DNA of 40,660 nt. It comes from Phocaeicola intestinalis (GTDB lineage: Bacteria > Bacteroidota > Bacteroidia > Bacteroidales > Bacteroidaceae). Location of the stretch: contig NZ_JACSPP010000032.1 of assembly GCF_014837065.1 (NCBI RefSeq), positions 1 to 40,660 on the forward strand. Reading direction: 5' to 3'. Both the position numbers and the translations under genes were made by a program. The notes beneath the pieces are model-generated. The model had not been told where the DNA came from. It worked only from the letters and a program-made list of their open reading frames with translations, and made no database searches. Below, one piece after another: positions 1-7,777 of this stretch. Positions within the stretch are counted from its first letter, which is position 1. Each line of letters starts with the position of its first letter.

Positions 1-17
1 ACCAAATTTATAGAATT

Positions 18-380
18 ATGTATAGCAGTGAAGATCTTGAAAGGTTTTACTTTCAGTACCAGACCGAGGCATTGCCTCATGGGGAATCTCTCCAATCGTT
101 TTGTGCCAAGAACAAAGTCCCTTATAACATTTTCCAGAAATGGTTTAAGGATACCCGCAAAAAAGTAGTTGAAGTTCAGGTTGACGGTGCTCCTGAGATT
201 GCCCATGAGGAAAAGACTAAGACCGGTGAGCAGCCTAAACCTGTATCAAGAAGCAGTGATGAGAATCCCGTCCGCATATGGATTGACATCCGTATCAGTA
301 ATGGATTGCACTTGTCCCAAAAGAATTTAAGCTATCAGGATTTAGTCCGGATGATAGAGAAGCTGGAGGGTCTATGCTGA
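18..380 (+). CDS. IS66-family accessory protein (orf1/TnpA-like)
   Basis: A 120-residue reading frame begins at the ATG at 18. Its N-terminal half (residues 1-50) has the helix-turn-helix pattern of IS66 orf1 proteins: SLQSFCAKNKVPYNIFQKWFKD, where the WF at residues 42-43 lies in the recognition-helix region. The C-terminal half, after a charged linker, contains IRISNGLHLSQKNLSYQDLVRMI, which resembles the short C-terminal block of the same family. IS66 orf1 assists transposition, probably by DNA binding. Its stop overlaps the next start by 7 bases (374-380), the usual translational coupling in IS66. It appears complete, but the transposase it would serve is missing here. Confidence 0.7.
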   Translation: MYSSEDLERFYFQYQTEALPHGESLQSFCAKNKVPYNIFQKWFKDTRKKVVEVQVDGAPEIAHEEKTKTGEQPKPVSRSSDENPVRIWIDIRISNGLHLSQKNLSYQDLVRMIEKLEGLC

Positions 381-520
381 GTGTTACCGGTCTGAATCAT
401 TTTTATTATGTGCGTGACTTTACCGACATGCGTTGCAAGCACAGCCGTGTGTTGTCCATCATCCGTGAACGGCTTCACCGGGAACCCTGTGACGGGGATG
501 TCTTTATTGTCATGTCATGA
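374..520 (+). pseudogene. Truncated IS66 orf2 (TnpB-like)
   Basis: The 48-residue frame runs from the ATG at 374 to a TGA at 518. It carries the orf2 hallmarks DMRCKHSRVLSIIRE and GDVFIVMS, which normally continue into a basic stretch and a protein of about 110 residues. The TGA sits where family members have a basic residue, and the same frame carries on with NRRIVRMFSF for about 18 more orf2-like residues. The stop is therefore a disabling mutation and not the natural end. The downstream frame then breaks again. Confidence 0.6.
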
Positions 521-748
521 AATCGAAGAATAGTCCGTATGTTTTCATTTGCCAATCATTCATACAGCCTGTTCAAAAGTGCCCTTTCAAAGGGGAATGC
601 CAAGAGTGTGGCAGAGTGGATAAAGTCCACATTCTTTTGGATCTGCTTCCACACAAATGGAAGTTGAAACATCCGGAAAGTATATTGACAAAACAACATG
701 GGGTATCTGACAACTAATGCCATATGCAACATATAGGTTCAACAAAAT

Positions 749-791
749 AATAGCGACTGAAACTATTAGGTTCATAGTGACAGTCGCTATT
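749..791. repeat. Inverted repeat, 11-bp arms
   Basis: AATAGCGACTG at 749-759 is the exact reverse complement of CAGTCGCTATT at 781-791, with a 21-base loop. It lies just past the IS66 remnant. It could be a relic of an insertion-sequence end or a weak hairpin terminator for the plus strand. No T-run follows directly, so the role is open. Confidence 0.5.
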
Positions 792-858
792 GTTGTATAT
801 AAAGGTTTAAAACTTGTAGTTTATCGAATGCTTACACTAAATGCGGATATTCATTAAA

Positions 859-893
859 AAAAGTCATCTCAAAAAGACTTTGAGATGACTTTT
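859..893 (-). terminator. Rho-independent terminator after the thioredoxin-like gene
   Basis: A 15-bp perfect stem (859-873 against 879-893) has a five-base loop. The stem ends in A-tracts on the left and T-tracts on the right, so it can work in both directions. It lies 44 bases past the stop of the minus-strand gene 937-1434 and would also stop plus-strand reading from the IS66 remnant. Confidence 0.8.
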
Positions 894-936
894 TACTGTT
901 TGCTTTTTGTTGTATTCAAGTCAAAAAGAATCTTCT

Positions 937-1434
937 TTACTTTTTCAGGTAAGAAGCCAATTCGGCGGGAGTCACGTTTTTCGCCACAATCACTCCTTTG
1001 CTGTCCACCAGATAATTGGTGAAACCCTGCTTGAGGTCAAATGCGCGAAATGCCTCCGAATCGGAACCGTTCGTTTCCACAAAGCAGCGGACATCCTCTA
1101 GTCCATCCTGCTCTACCGTTGCATGGAATACCGATGCATAGCGGTCGAAGGAAACAGAGAGCATTTCCACTTGGCCCGTCTCGCCGGCCAAATGCGCCAA
1201 TGCGGCATTGTTTTGCCTGGACACCGCATCGTAACTTGCCCAGAAGCTCAACAACGTATACCCTTCACGGGCGGAGTGCAGGTCGAGCGGCTGCACGGTG
1301 TCGCAAAGAACCAACGCAGGAATCTTGTCACCTTCCTGCAACTTCTCTGCATGAACATTCTCATTGCTGAACGCAAGAGAAATCAAAGAACTGAATACTA
1401 ATACAACAAAAAACCATTTTACATTTTTAGTCAT
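937..1434 (-). CDS. Exported TlpA/thioredoxin-like protein lacking CXXC
   Basis: This 165-residue protein starts with a signal peptide (basic MTKNVKW, then a hydrophobic core to about residue 22), so it should act in the periplasm or be membrane-anchored. The body has the thioredoxin-fold layout of TlpA/ResA proteins: EGDKIPALVL near residues 34-43, LLSFWAS at 61-67, and a late NYLVDSKGVIVAKNV block matching the cis-Pro and beta-4 region. Where redox-active members read FWASWCxxCR, this one reads FWASYDAVSR (64-73), so both active cysteines are missing (Asp69 and Ser72). Disulfide exchange by the usual mechanism is therefore unlikely; a binding or structural role is possible. It stands alone with its own terminator and is divergent from the next gene. 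Confidence 0.75.
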   Translation of the reverse strand: MTKNVKWFFVVLVFSSLISLAFSNENVHAEKLQEGDKIPALVLCDTVQPLDLHSAREGYTLLSFWASYDAVSRQNNAALAHLAGETGQVEMLSVSFDRYASVFHATVEQDGLEDVRCFVETNGSDSEAFRAFDLKQGFTNYLVDSKGVIVAKNVTPAELASYLKK

Positions 1435-1722
1435 GTAATTTGATTTTAGTTAATACTATCCGGGACTGTCGTTCTACAGTGATTTCTTCCCGGAACATCG
1501 TTGGATAGAAAGCGTAACATTTGTGCCACTACTTCCCATTTTCGTTTTGAAATCGCTGCAAAGATAGGCATTTTAGGCTTTCATTGTATCTAAAAATAAG
1601 AAAAATTATGTTTTTCAGCATAAAATCCATCTCTCTTATGCTTGGTATTATCGTTTCTTTTTCGCATATTTAGGGCATCCAATCGGGTTTTACAATCATT
1701 CATAAAAATAAGGATACGGATT
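1435..1722. promoter_or_regulatory. Divergent intergenic region with one possible -7 box
   Basis: The 288 bases between the two divergent genes should hold both promoters. On the minus strand TATCTTTG (plus positions 1559-1566) fits the Bacteroides -7 box TAnnTTTG, but no clear -33 TTG was found at the usual spacing. No convincing plus-strand promoter was seen. The sequence is AT-rich near 1590-1720. Nothing else was recognised. Confidence 0.4.
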
Positions 1723-2853
1723 ATGAAACGTTTTCTTTTCCTATTAGGCTTACTCTTGAATGCCGTGTGGCTGCCGGCACAAGACACTTACCGTTATTTG
1801 GAACTGGTAAACGATACGGCCAAGAGACAAGAGATAAGACAATTTCTTACACGTACGCTTTCACCCCATACACAGGTTTGCTACCTGCATTATGCTGCAT
1901 GGGGAGATTATTTCCGGATGTGGGGATTGCAGGAAAATGGGCATCGGAAGCAAGCCACACTTTATGCGATAAAGGGAAATGGCTTTTCTGCTCCCGATTC
2001 CACCTTTCGTAAGCACAAGGTTACGGTCTCCCTCTCTGTATGCCAAGCCGTGCAACGTCTTTTCAAGAAGGCTATCCGGCTGGCGGAAGATACAGATTTC
2101 AACACAATGGGACTGGATGGCTACACATGTTATTTTGCGATACCCGATTCTGCGGATGCGTTTCATCTGACACAAATATGGGCACCTTTAACAGACAGTT
2201 CCTTTTGCCGGAAGCTGGTCGATTGGAGTGATTCTGTATTCCAACGTATCATGCATCACGAAACAGACTGGGAACAGACAGAGCATACAGCCAACCGGTT
2301 ATGGGAAGAAATACAGGATGACCCGCTCCCCGAAGACCGTTTTCCTGCCTGGCACGGTATCTGGGCAAGAGGCTTGCTGACTCCCCGCGAAACGTTGGGC
2401 GATACGGCTCGTTTTGCCGGATATCCCACGATAGAAGCCTATTGTTACGATAACATGATTTATCCGGAAGAAATGCTGAAGCAAGGCAAGGGAGGCTATG
2501 CATTCTGCCAGCTTGACTTGGACACCTTGGGAATTGCCACAAACATCCTGACGATACAAAGCAGCCATGAGTCTTTTGCGGAGGAGGTGACACGTCTGCT
2601 CAGGCAAATGCCGCATGCTCTTCCGGCACTTGACAAACAAGGAAAGCCTGTCTCCTGCACATATGGCATTTATGTGCAGTTCCGCCCTTATCGTTACCAG
2701 CGCCGTCTGAAAGAAAAACAGGAATGGAAAGCCCGTGCCGACTCGATGTTTGTCGATTATGATTCGTCTGCCAGTTCTCCAGAAGGTACGTTCAGAATGA
2801 TGCAATCTTTCGAGCAGAATCTAATTAAGACTTATGAGCAAGGTAACAGATAA
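1723..2853 (+). CDS. Secreted protein with TonB-C-terminal-like domain
   Basis: The ATG at 1723 is preferred over an upstream in-frame ATG at 1642 because it places a clean signal peptide at the N-terminus (MKRFLFLLGLLLNAVWLPAQ). The 376-residue product is otherwise unrecognised up to about residue 245. Residues 247-322 look like a TonB C-terminal domain: YPEEMLKQGKGG, then a beta strand and a turn (LDLDTLGIATNILTIQS), a helix (FAEEVTRLLRQMP), and a final VQFRPYRY strand. Classical TonB has an N-terminal membrane anchor and a proline-rich spacer; here there is only a cleavable-looking signal peptide and no proline-rich spacer. It may bind an outer-membrane partner or peptidoglycan. Function is unknown and the domain call is from pattern alone. 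Confidence 0.6.
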   Translation: MKRFLFLLGLLLNAVWLPAQDTYRYLELVNDTAKRQEIRQFLTRTLSPHTQVCYLHYAAWGDYFRMWGLQENGHRKQATLYAIKGNGFSAPDSTFRKHKVTVSLSVCQAVQRLFKKAIRLAEDTDFNTMGLDGYTCYFAIPDSADAFHLTQIWAPLTDSSFCRKLVDWSDSVFQRIMHHETDWEQTEHTANRLWEEIQDDPLPEDRFPAWHGIWARGLLTPRETLGDTARFAGYPTIEAYCYDNMIYPEEMLKQGKGGYAFCQLDLDTLGIATNILTIQSSHESFAEEVTRLLRQMPHALPALDKQGKPVSCTYGIYVQFRPYRYQRRLKEKQEWKARADSMFVDYDSSASSPEGTFRMMQSFEQNLIKTYEQGNR

Positions 2854-3037
2854 GGTGCTTTCGGCTGATAAAATACTTCGTAATTTACTAGTGGTCGTTG
2901 TCGCGCGTAACGTAGCAAGGGTGCAACAAATAGAATTCCTTTGGTCTAAAGAGAATTTCAATAAGAAGACGTTTATAATTTTGCTGAACGAATTAGTCTG
3001 CAAGAATGAACTAATTCATTACTTTTATAGCAAATAG
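2834..3037 (+). CDS. Doubtful small ORF at the island's left edge
   Basis: A 67-residue frame starts 20 bases inside the end of the previous gene. It has no recognisable domain; the middle (LRNLLVVVVARNVARVQQIEFLW) is hydrophobic and then basic. It lies exactly between core sequence and the defence island, so it may be a decayed tail of an inserted gene or simply chance. Its coding status is unproven. Confidence 0.2.
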   Translation: MSKVTDKVLSADKILRNLLVVVVARNVARVQQIEFLWSKENFNKKTFIILLNELVCKNELIHYFYSK

Positions 3038-3058
3038 ATTAGATATAGCACATCTATT
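3033..3058. repeat. Short inverted repeat upstream of the island
   Basis: AATAGAT (3033-3039) pairs with ATCTATT (3052-3058) across a 12-base loop. It sits just upstream of the island promoter candidate. The arms are only 7 bp and AT-rich, so chance is possible. Confidence 0.3.
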
Positions 3059-3073
3059 CTCATCTTGTTTTTG

Positions 3074-3100
3074 TACCTTTGCATTCAATTGATATTGAAT
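3074..3100 (+). promoter_or_regulatory. Island promoter -7 box with overlapping dyad
   Basis: TACCTTTG at 3074-3081 matches the Bacteroides -7 box TAnnTTTG, about 46 bases ahead of the SNF2 helicase start. A matching -33 TTG at 19-21 bases was not found. Directly downstream, ATTCAAT (3083-3089) and ATTGAAT (3094-3100) form a perfect 7-bp dyad with a four-base centre. The expected transcription start falls inside it, so it could be an operator or a 5' hairpin. No regulator gene is encoded in the island. Confidence 0.5.
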
Positions 3101-3127
3101 TTTAAAAGATTTGTAGAACAATAATAA

Positions 3128-5989
3128 ATGACGGATTACGATATTACAGATTATCAAGCAAAGTATATCGCCCATTTCCTGACAAGGAGGTTGCCGGCTA
3201 ATGACCTGAATAAGTTGACGGCTTCTTTGCAGGATGCGCAGGTCGATTTGACCCCTCATCAGGTGGAGGCAGCTTTGTTTGCGTTCAAATCTCCGCTATC
3301 GAAAGGAGCGATATTGGCAGACGAGGTCGGCTTGGGAAAGACAATTGAAGCAGGCATTATCCTTTCGCAAAATTGGTCGGAGCATAAACGGAGGTTACTG
3401 GTCATTTGTCCTGCCAACCTGCGCAAGCAATGGTCGGGAGAATTGCTTGAGAAGTTTTATCTACCGTCTGTCATTATGGAGACAAAGTCTTTCAACGAAG
3501 CTGTCGAGAAAGGTAACTTGAATCCGTTTGATACGGAAAACATCGTTATCTGTTCTTATCAATTTGCGAAGGCCAAGGCTCCATATCTTAAGCGCACAGA
3601 TTGGAATCTGGTTATTATAGATGAAGCCCACCGGTTGCGGAATGTCTATAAACCGCAAAACATAATAGCCAATGTCATCAAGTCAGCCATCGAATCGCGA
3701 AAGAAGATATTGATGACAGCCACTCCTTTGCAGAATTCCATATTGGAATTGTATGGGCTGGTATCAATTATTGACGGCTATGTATTCGGCGACTTGAAAA
3801 GCTTTAAAAGCCAGTTCGGGCACAATCTTTCTCAGCAGGAATATGATGAATTAAAGAAAAGGTTGCAGCCCGTATGCAAGCGCACTTTGCGTCGTCAGGT
3901 GTTGGAATATATTAAGTACACCAAGCGTATAGCCATTGTGGAAGAGTTTTATCCCACAAAAGACGAACAACAATTGTATGATTGGGTGACAACATATCTT
4001 GGCAAACCGAAACTATATGCCCTGCCGAACAGTCAACGCCAACTGATGACCCTGATTTTGCGGAAATTGTTGGCTTCTTCCACTTATGCTATCTATGGAA
4101 CATTCTGCTCATTAGTAAACAGATTACAGGCAGTCTTGGCGCAAAATATAGACATAACTTCTGCCAATGAAGTCATAGATGACTATAAAGCCGACAATGA
4201 TGAATGGGCGGACGAGAGCGAGATAGAAAATGTTGAAAAAGAAGAATTACACCCGGCAGACATTGAAGGAATAAGGAATGAAATCAAGGAGTTGGAGCAG
4301 TTCCGTGACCTTGCTGCCAAGATAAAGAAAAACAGCAAGGCAGAACACTTGTTTGTGGCATTGGAAAAAGGCTTTGAACAACTGACGAAGTTGGGTGCCC
4401 CACAGAAAGCCCTTATCTTCACCGAATCCAAGCGTACCCAAGAATTTCTTTATGAATTGCTTGAAAAGCGGGGTTATAAGGGAAAGATCGTACGCTTCAA
4501 CGGAACGAACACGGATGGGGAATCCACTGCCATTTATAAAAGCTGGTTAGCCCAGCATAAAGGTTCGTCTAAAGTGACGGGGTCGCCCACGGCAGACAAA
4601 CGTGCCGCCATCGTGGATTATTTTCGGAATGAAGCCACTATCATGATTGCTACGGAGGCTGCCGCCGAAGGCATTAACCTGCAATTCTGTTCGCTGATAG
4701 TAAACTATGATATGCCATGGAATCCGCAACGGATAGAGCAACGGATTGGGCGTTGCCACCGTTACGGCCAGAAGTTTGATGTGGTGGTTATCAATTTTCT
4801 CAATAAGAACAATGCTGCCGACATTCGTGTGTACCAACTGTTAGATGAGAAGTTCCAGTTGTTCAGCGGTGTGTTTGGTGCAAGCGATGAAGTACTCGGA
4901 AGCATTGGTAACGGTGTGGACTTTGAGAAACGAATTTCGCAAATTTATAATGAGTGCCGTACAACGGCAGAAATAGAAGCCGCCTTCGATGCTTTGCAAG
5001 CGGAACTGCAAGACCGGATTTCAGAGAAGATGTTGAAGGCCCGCTCTGCCTTATTGGAGAACTTCGATGAATCCGTAAAAGAAAAACTACGAGACAATCT
5101 TGCGCAAAGCCAAAAGAATTTAGACCAGTTTGAAAAGCGGTTGTGGCTGTTAGCTATCCATGCACTTAAAGGGAAAGCCGATTTCTATCCGGATAATTAC
5201 ATGTTTAAGATAACATCCGGTGAATATGCCGGAGGTATTTACTATCTTAGCAAACAGAAAGATAACCCAGAGAACGAAACGCCTTTCCGGATAGGATTGC
5301 CCTTAGTGCAGCAAATGATTACACGATACAAAGACTGTGAGTTGCCAATTCGTAAAGTGGAGTTCTATTATGCCAAGACGGAAGGCAGGACGGCTTTGCT
5401 GGAAGAATTGATTGGCAAGGAAGGAACTCTGCAGGTAGAGAAGCTGTCTATTGATTCTTTTGAACAGGAAGACCACTTGCTTATTGCTTGCCGATGTGAA
5501 ACGGGAGAATGGGTTTATCCGGAAATAGCGGAAAGAATGTTGATGCTTCCAGCAAAAGAAGTCGGCGCAGCCTTAATAGACGGTTCTGTGGTTCAGATGC
5601 TCCAAGACAAAATGGAGGAAATGCAAAACGGGATTGTGACGGAATCGGCGGAACGTAATAATACATTCTTTGATGAAGAAATGGAAAAGTTGGACAACTG
5701 GGCAGACGATATGAAGTTGGGGCTGGAGAAAGAAATATCCGACTTGGACAATGAAATTCGTCTGCGAAAATCAGAAGCCAAGAAATTGTCCCGTTTGGAG
5801 GAGAAGGTTGCTGCACAACGTGCCATCAAAGACCTTGAAAAGAGACGTACAGAGAAAAGGCAAAACTTCTATGAGGCACAGGACGAAATTGACAAACGTA
5901 AGGATGCCTTGCTGACCAAGATTGAAAAGATGTTGGCACAAAAGGTGGAGCGAACAAAGTTGTTTACTATTAAATGGAAATTAAAATAA
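3128..5989 (+). CDS. SNF2-family DEAD/DEAH helicase of defence island
   Basis: This 953-residue protein is a superfamily 2 helicase/translocase of the SNF2/HepA type. Visible motifs are Walker A GLGKT (68-72), motif Ia CPANLRKQW (94-102), DEAH (165-168), TATP (197-200), and a helicase C lobe from about 405 with QRIGRCHRYGQ (538-548), the SNF2 motif VI signature. An insert rich in acidic residues (about 352-380) sits between the lobes. Residues 830-945 form a long charged coiled coil. Such ATPases move along DNA, and related SNF2 proteins serve phage defence systems such as DISARM (DrmD) and some BREX loci. No nuclease motif was seen. It is the first gene of the island, with the next gene 6 bases downstream. 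Its partners here are inferred from position. Confidence 0.85.
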   Translation: MTDYDITDYQAKYIAHFLTRRLPANDLNKLTASLQDAQVDLTPHQVEAALFAFKSPLSKGAILADEVGLGKTIEAGIILSQNWSEHKRRLLVICPANLRKQWSGELLEKFYLPSVIMETKSFNEAVEKGNLNPFDTENIVICSYQFAKAKAPYLKRTDWNLVIIDEAHRLRNVYKPQNIIANVIKSAIESRKKILMTATPLQNSILELYGLVSIIDGYVFGDLKSFKSQFGHNLSQQEYDELKKRLQPVCKRTLRRQVLEYIKYTKRIAIVEEFYPTKDEQQLYDWVTTYLGKPKLYALPNSQRQLMTLILRKLLASSTYAIYGTFCSLVNRLQAVLAQNIDITSANEVIDDYKADNDEWADESEIENVEKEELHPADIEGIRNEIKELEQFRDLAAKIKKNSKAEHLFVALEKGFEQLTKLGAPQKALIFTESKRTQEFLYELLEKRGYKGKIVRFNGTNTDGESTAIYKSWLAQHKGSSKVTGSPTADKRAAIVDYFRNEATIMIATEAAAEGINLQFCSLIVNYDMPWNPQRIEQRIGRCHRYGQKFDVVVINFLNKNNAADIRVYQLLDEKFQLFSGVFGASDEVLGSIGNGVDFEKRISQIYNECRTTAEIEAAFDALQAELQDRISEKMLKARSALLENFDESVKEKLRDNLAQSQKNLDQFEKRLWLLAIHALKGKADFYPDNYMFKITSGEYAGGIYYLSKQKDNPENETPFRIGLPLVQQMITRYKDCELPIRKVEFYYAKTEGRTALLEELIGKEGTLQVEKLSIDSFEQEDHLLIACRCETGEWVYPEIAERMLMLPAKEVGAALIDGSVVQMLQDKMEEMQNGIVTESAERNNTFFDEEMEKLDNWADDMKLGLEKEISDLDNEIRLRKSEAKKLSRLEEKVAAQRAIKDLEKRRTEKRQNFYEAQDEIDKRKDALLTKIEKMLAQKVERTKLFTIKWKLK

Positions 5990-5995
5990 AGCAAT

Positions 5996-7090
5996 ATGAT
6001 AGAGCAGGTTATCATCAAAAACTACAAGTCAATAAGGAACTTGATGTTGCCTTTAAACAAGTTGAATGTCTTGATCGGTTCAAATGGGGCAGGTAAAAGC
6101 AATTTCATCTCCTTCTTTGAATTGACAAAAGCCATATATGAACAACGGTTTGGCAGTTATACCTTGGCTAAGGGTGGAATAGACAATTTGTTGTATAGAG
6201 GGAGAAAGGTTTCTCCTTCCATGCAGGGATTGCTTGACTTTGACAATACAAATGCATTTTTCTATGAGATTAAATTTGCACAATCTAATAAAGGTTACAT
6301 AGAAAAGACAGGAGACTATTTTAACAATCAGCATCATCGTGAGAAAGATTATTCTACATGGAATAAAACGTTGTGGGACAATGCTGTAGAAGAATCCTCC
6401 TTGATTCAGAATTCCAAATGGCGGGCGGGATACTTGAAAAAATATTTAAGCAGTTTTACGGTATATCATTTTCACGATACAAGCGCCAATTCTCCCATGC
6501 GCGGAGATTGTAATATAAATGATAATGCATATTTGCGTGATAATGGTTCCAACTTGGCAGCCTATCTTTATGCATTGATGCAAAATGATGAAAAGACTTT
6601 CCGTTTGATTGAGGGCGTCATCAGTTCCGTAGCTCCTTATTTCAAAGGCTTCAAATTACGCCCGGATGTGAATAATAAAGAAAACATCCGACTGGAATGG
6701 GAAGAAAAAGATACAGACATGTATCTCAACGGATATAGTTTCTCAGATGGTACACTACGCTTTATTGCACTGGCTACACTGCTTTTGCAATCCAATCCAC
6801 CGGAAATAATCATTATTGATGAACCGGAATTGGGACTGCATCCGGCAGCCATCAATAAATTGGCGGAACTTGCCAAAAGAGCTTCACATAAAAGCCAGAT
6901 TATCCTGTCCACTCAATCCACCAACTTGCTGAACTGTTTTGATGTGGAAGATATTATCGTGGTAGACAGGGCGGACAATCAATCTGTCTTCCGACATTTA
7001 TCCGGTGAAGAGCTGGAGAAATGGATGGATGATTATAATATGTCCATCAGTGATTTGTGGGAGAAAAATATGATTGGAGGGCAGTTATGA
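5996..7090 (+). CDS. AAA ATPase, OLD/RecF-like (AAA_15 type)
   Basis: The 364-residue protein opens with the ABC/SMC-like ATPase pattern IEQVIIKNYKSIRNL and Walker A GSNGAGKS (28-35). It then has a signature-like SFSDGTLRF (248-256), Walker B with IIIIDEPELGLHP (271-283), and a switch block IILSTQSTNLLN (302-313). Such single-chain ATPases without a fused TOPRIM domain usually act with a partner encoded next door, as in PARIS (AriA with AriB) or the AbiL pair. Here the next gene overlaps by 4 bases and encodes a DUF4276 protein, so the two probably form a complex. It would act as a cytoplasmic sensor or clamp that controls the partner; this is inferred from family behaviour. Confidence 0.85.
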   Translation: MIEQVIIKNYKSIRNLMLPLNKLNVLIGSNGAGKSNFISFFELTKAIYEQRFGSYTLAKGGIDNLLYRGRKVSPSMQGLLDFDNTNAFFYEIKFAQSNKGYIEKTGDYFNNQHHREKDYSTWNKTLWDNAVEESSLIQNSKWRAGYLKKYLSSFTVYHFHDTSANSPMRGDCNINDNAYLRDNGSNLAAYLYALMQNDEKTFRLIEGVISSVAPYFKGFKLRPDVNNKENIRLEWEEKDTDMYLNGYSFSDGTLRFIALATLLLQSNPPEIIIIDEPELGLHPAAINKLAELAKRASHKSQIILSTQSTNLLNCFDVEDIIVVDRADNQSVFRHLSGEELEKWMDDYNMSISDLWEKNMIGGQL

Positions 7091-7764
7091 AACGGATATA
7101 TATAGTGGTGGAAGGACAGACGGAACAAGAGTTTGTCAACAGTATGATGGCTCCTTATCTTCGTAACTTTGCGATATATAGCGTAACACCTGTATTGATT
7201 CGGACCAGCAGGAGCGGACGCGGTGGAATGATTAATTACCAGCATTTGCATAATACGGTAAGAATGCTGTTGCAATCTTCTCAAAGTGATTTTATTGTAA
7301 CGACTTTCATTGATTTCTTCAGAATACCCGATACGATGCCTAAATATCATGAATGCATGAAAAAGCCTGATGATATGCAGCGCATTGAAGCATTGGAGAA
7401 AGCTATGGATGAGAATATATCAGACAACCGATTCTTTTCTTATATCCAATTACATGAATTTGAAGCTCTTTTATTTTCGGATAATAAGGGATTTGAATCT
7501 TATTTCTCCAGGAATGAAGCTAGACAAACATCTGCCATCATTACGGCATACGAGAATCCGGAAGACATAAACTCTTCTCCCGAAGGTGCTCCCTCCAAAC
7601 GCCTTTTGAGCATAAAGCCCGACTATAATAAGGTATTGGAAGGCAATTTAATTGCTTTGGAGATAGGTATACATGTGATTTTGGAAAAATGTCCTCGGTT
7701 TGCGGAATGGATGAATGAAATTGTGAAGTTATGTACTGATCAAGATGTTACGGTCCATGATTAA
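7087..7764 (+). CDS. DUF4276 TOPRIM-like protein
   Basis: The start is set at the ATG at 7087, which overlaps the previous stop (ATGA) and begins with the family's MKRIYIVVEGQTE; an upstream in-frame ATG at 7057 would add ten residues. The 225-residue protein shows the DUF4276 landmarks: VEGQTEQEF (8-16) with Glu9, TTFIDFFRIP (72-81) with Asp76, and LHEFEALLFSD (122-132). The spacing of Glu and Asp suits a TOPRIM-like metal site, so nuclease activity is plausible but not shown. DUF4276 genes often follow an AAA ATPase gene, exactly as here, and the pair is likely an effector-plus-gate module. Confidence 0.8.
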   Translation: MKRIYIVVEGQTEQEFVNSMMAPYLRNFAIYSVTPVLIRTSRSGRGGMINYQHLHNTVRMLLQSSQSDFIVTTFIDFFRIPDTMPKYHECMKKPDDMQRIEALEKAMDENISDNRFFSYIQLHEFEALLFSDNKGFESYFSRNEARQTSAIITAYENPEDINSSPEGAPSKRLLSIKPDYNKVLEGNLIALEIGIHVILEKCPRFAEWMNEIVKLCTDQDVTVHD

Positions 7765-7777
7765 GTAGAAAATAAAA

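Larger units (their letters stand above)
1..717 (+). mobile_element. Decayed IS66-family element (right-hand remnant)
   Basis: This stretch holds an apparently intact IS66 orf1, an overlapping start of orf2 and a scrambled tail. After the orf2 stop at 518-520 the same frame continues with orf2-like residues (NRRIVRMFSFANHSYSLF). Another frame then ends in LLDLLPHKWKLKHPES, which resembles the C-terminus of the IS66 transposase. This is best read as an internal deletion plus a nonsense change and a frameshift. The body of the large transposase gene is absent, so the element should not move by itself. The left boundary lies outside the window or within the first bases. The family call is from recalled IS66 motifs and the exact junctions are inferred. 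Confidence 0.6.
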
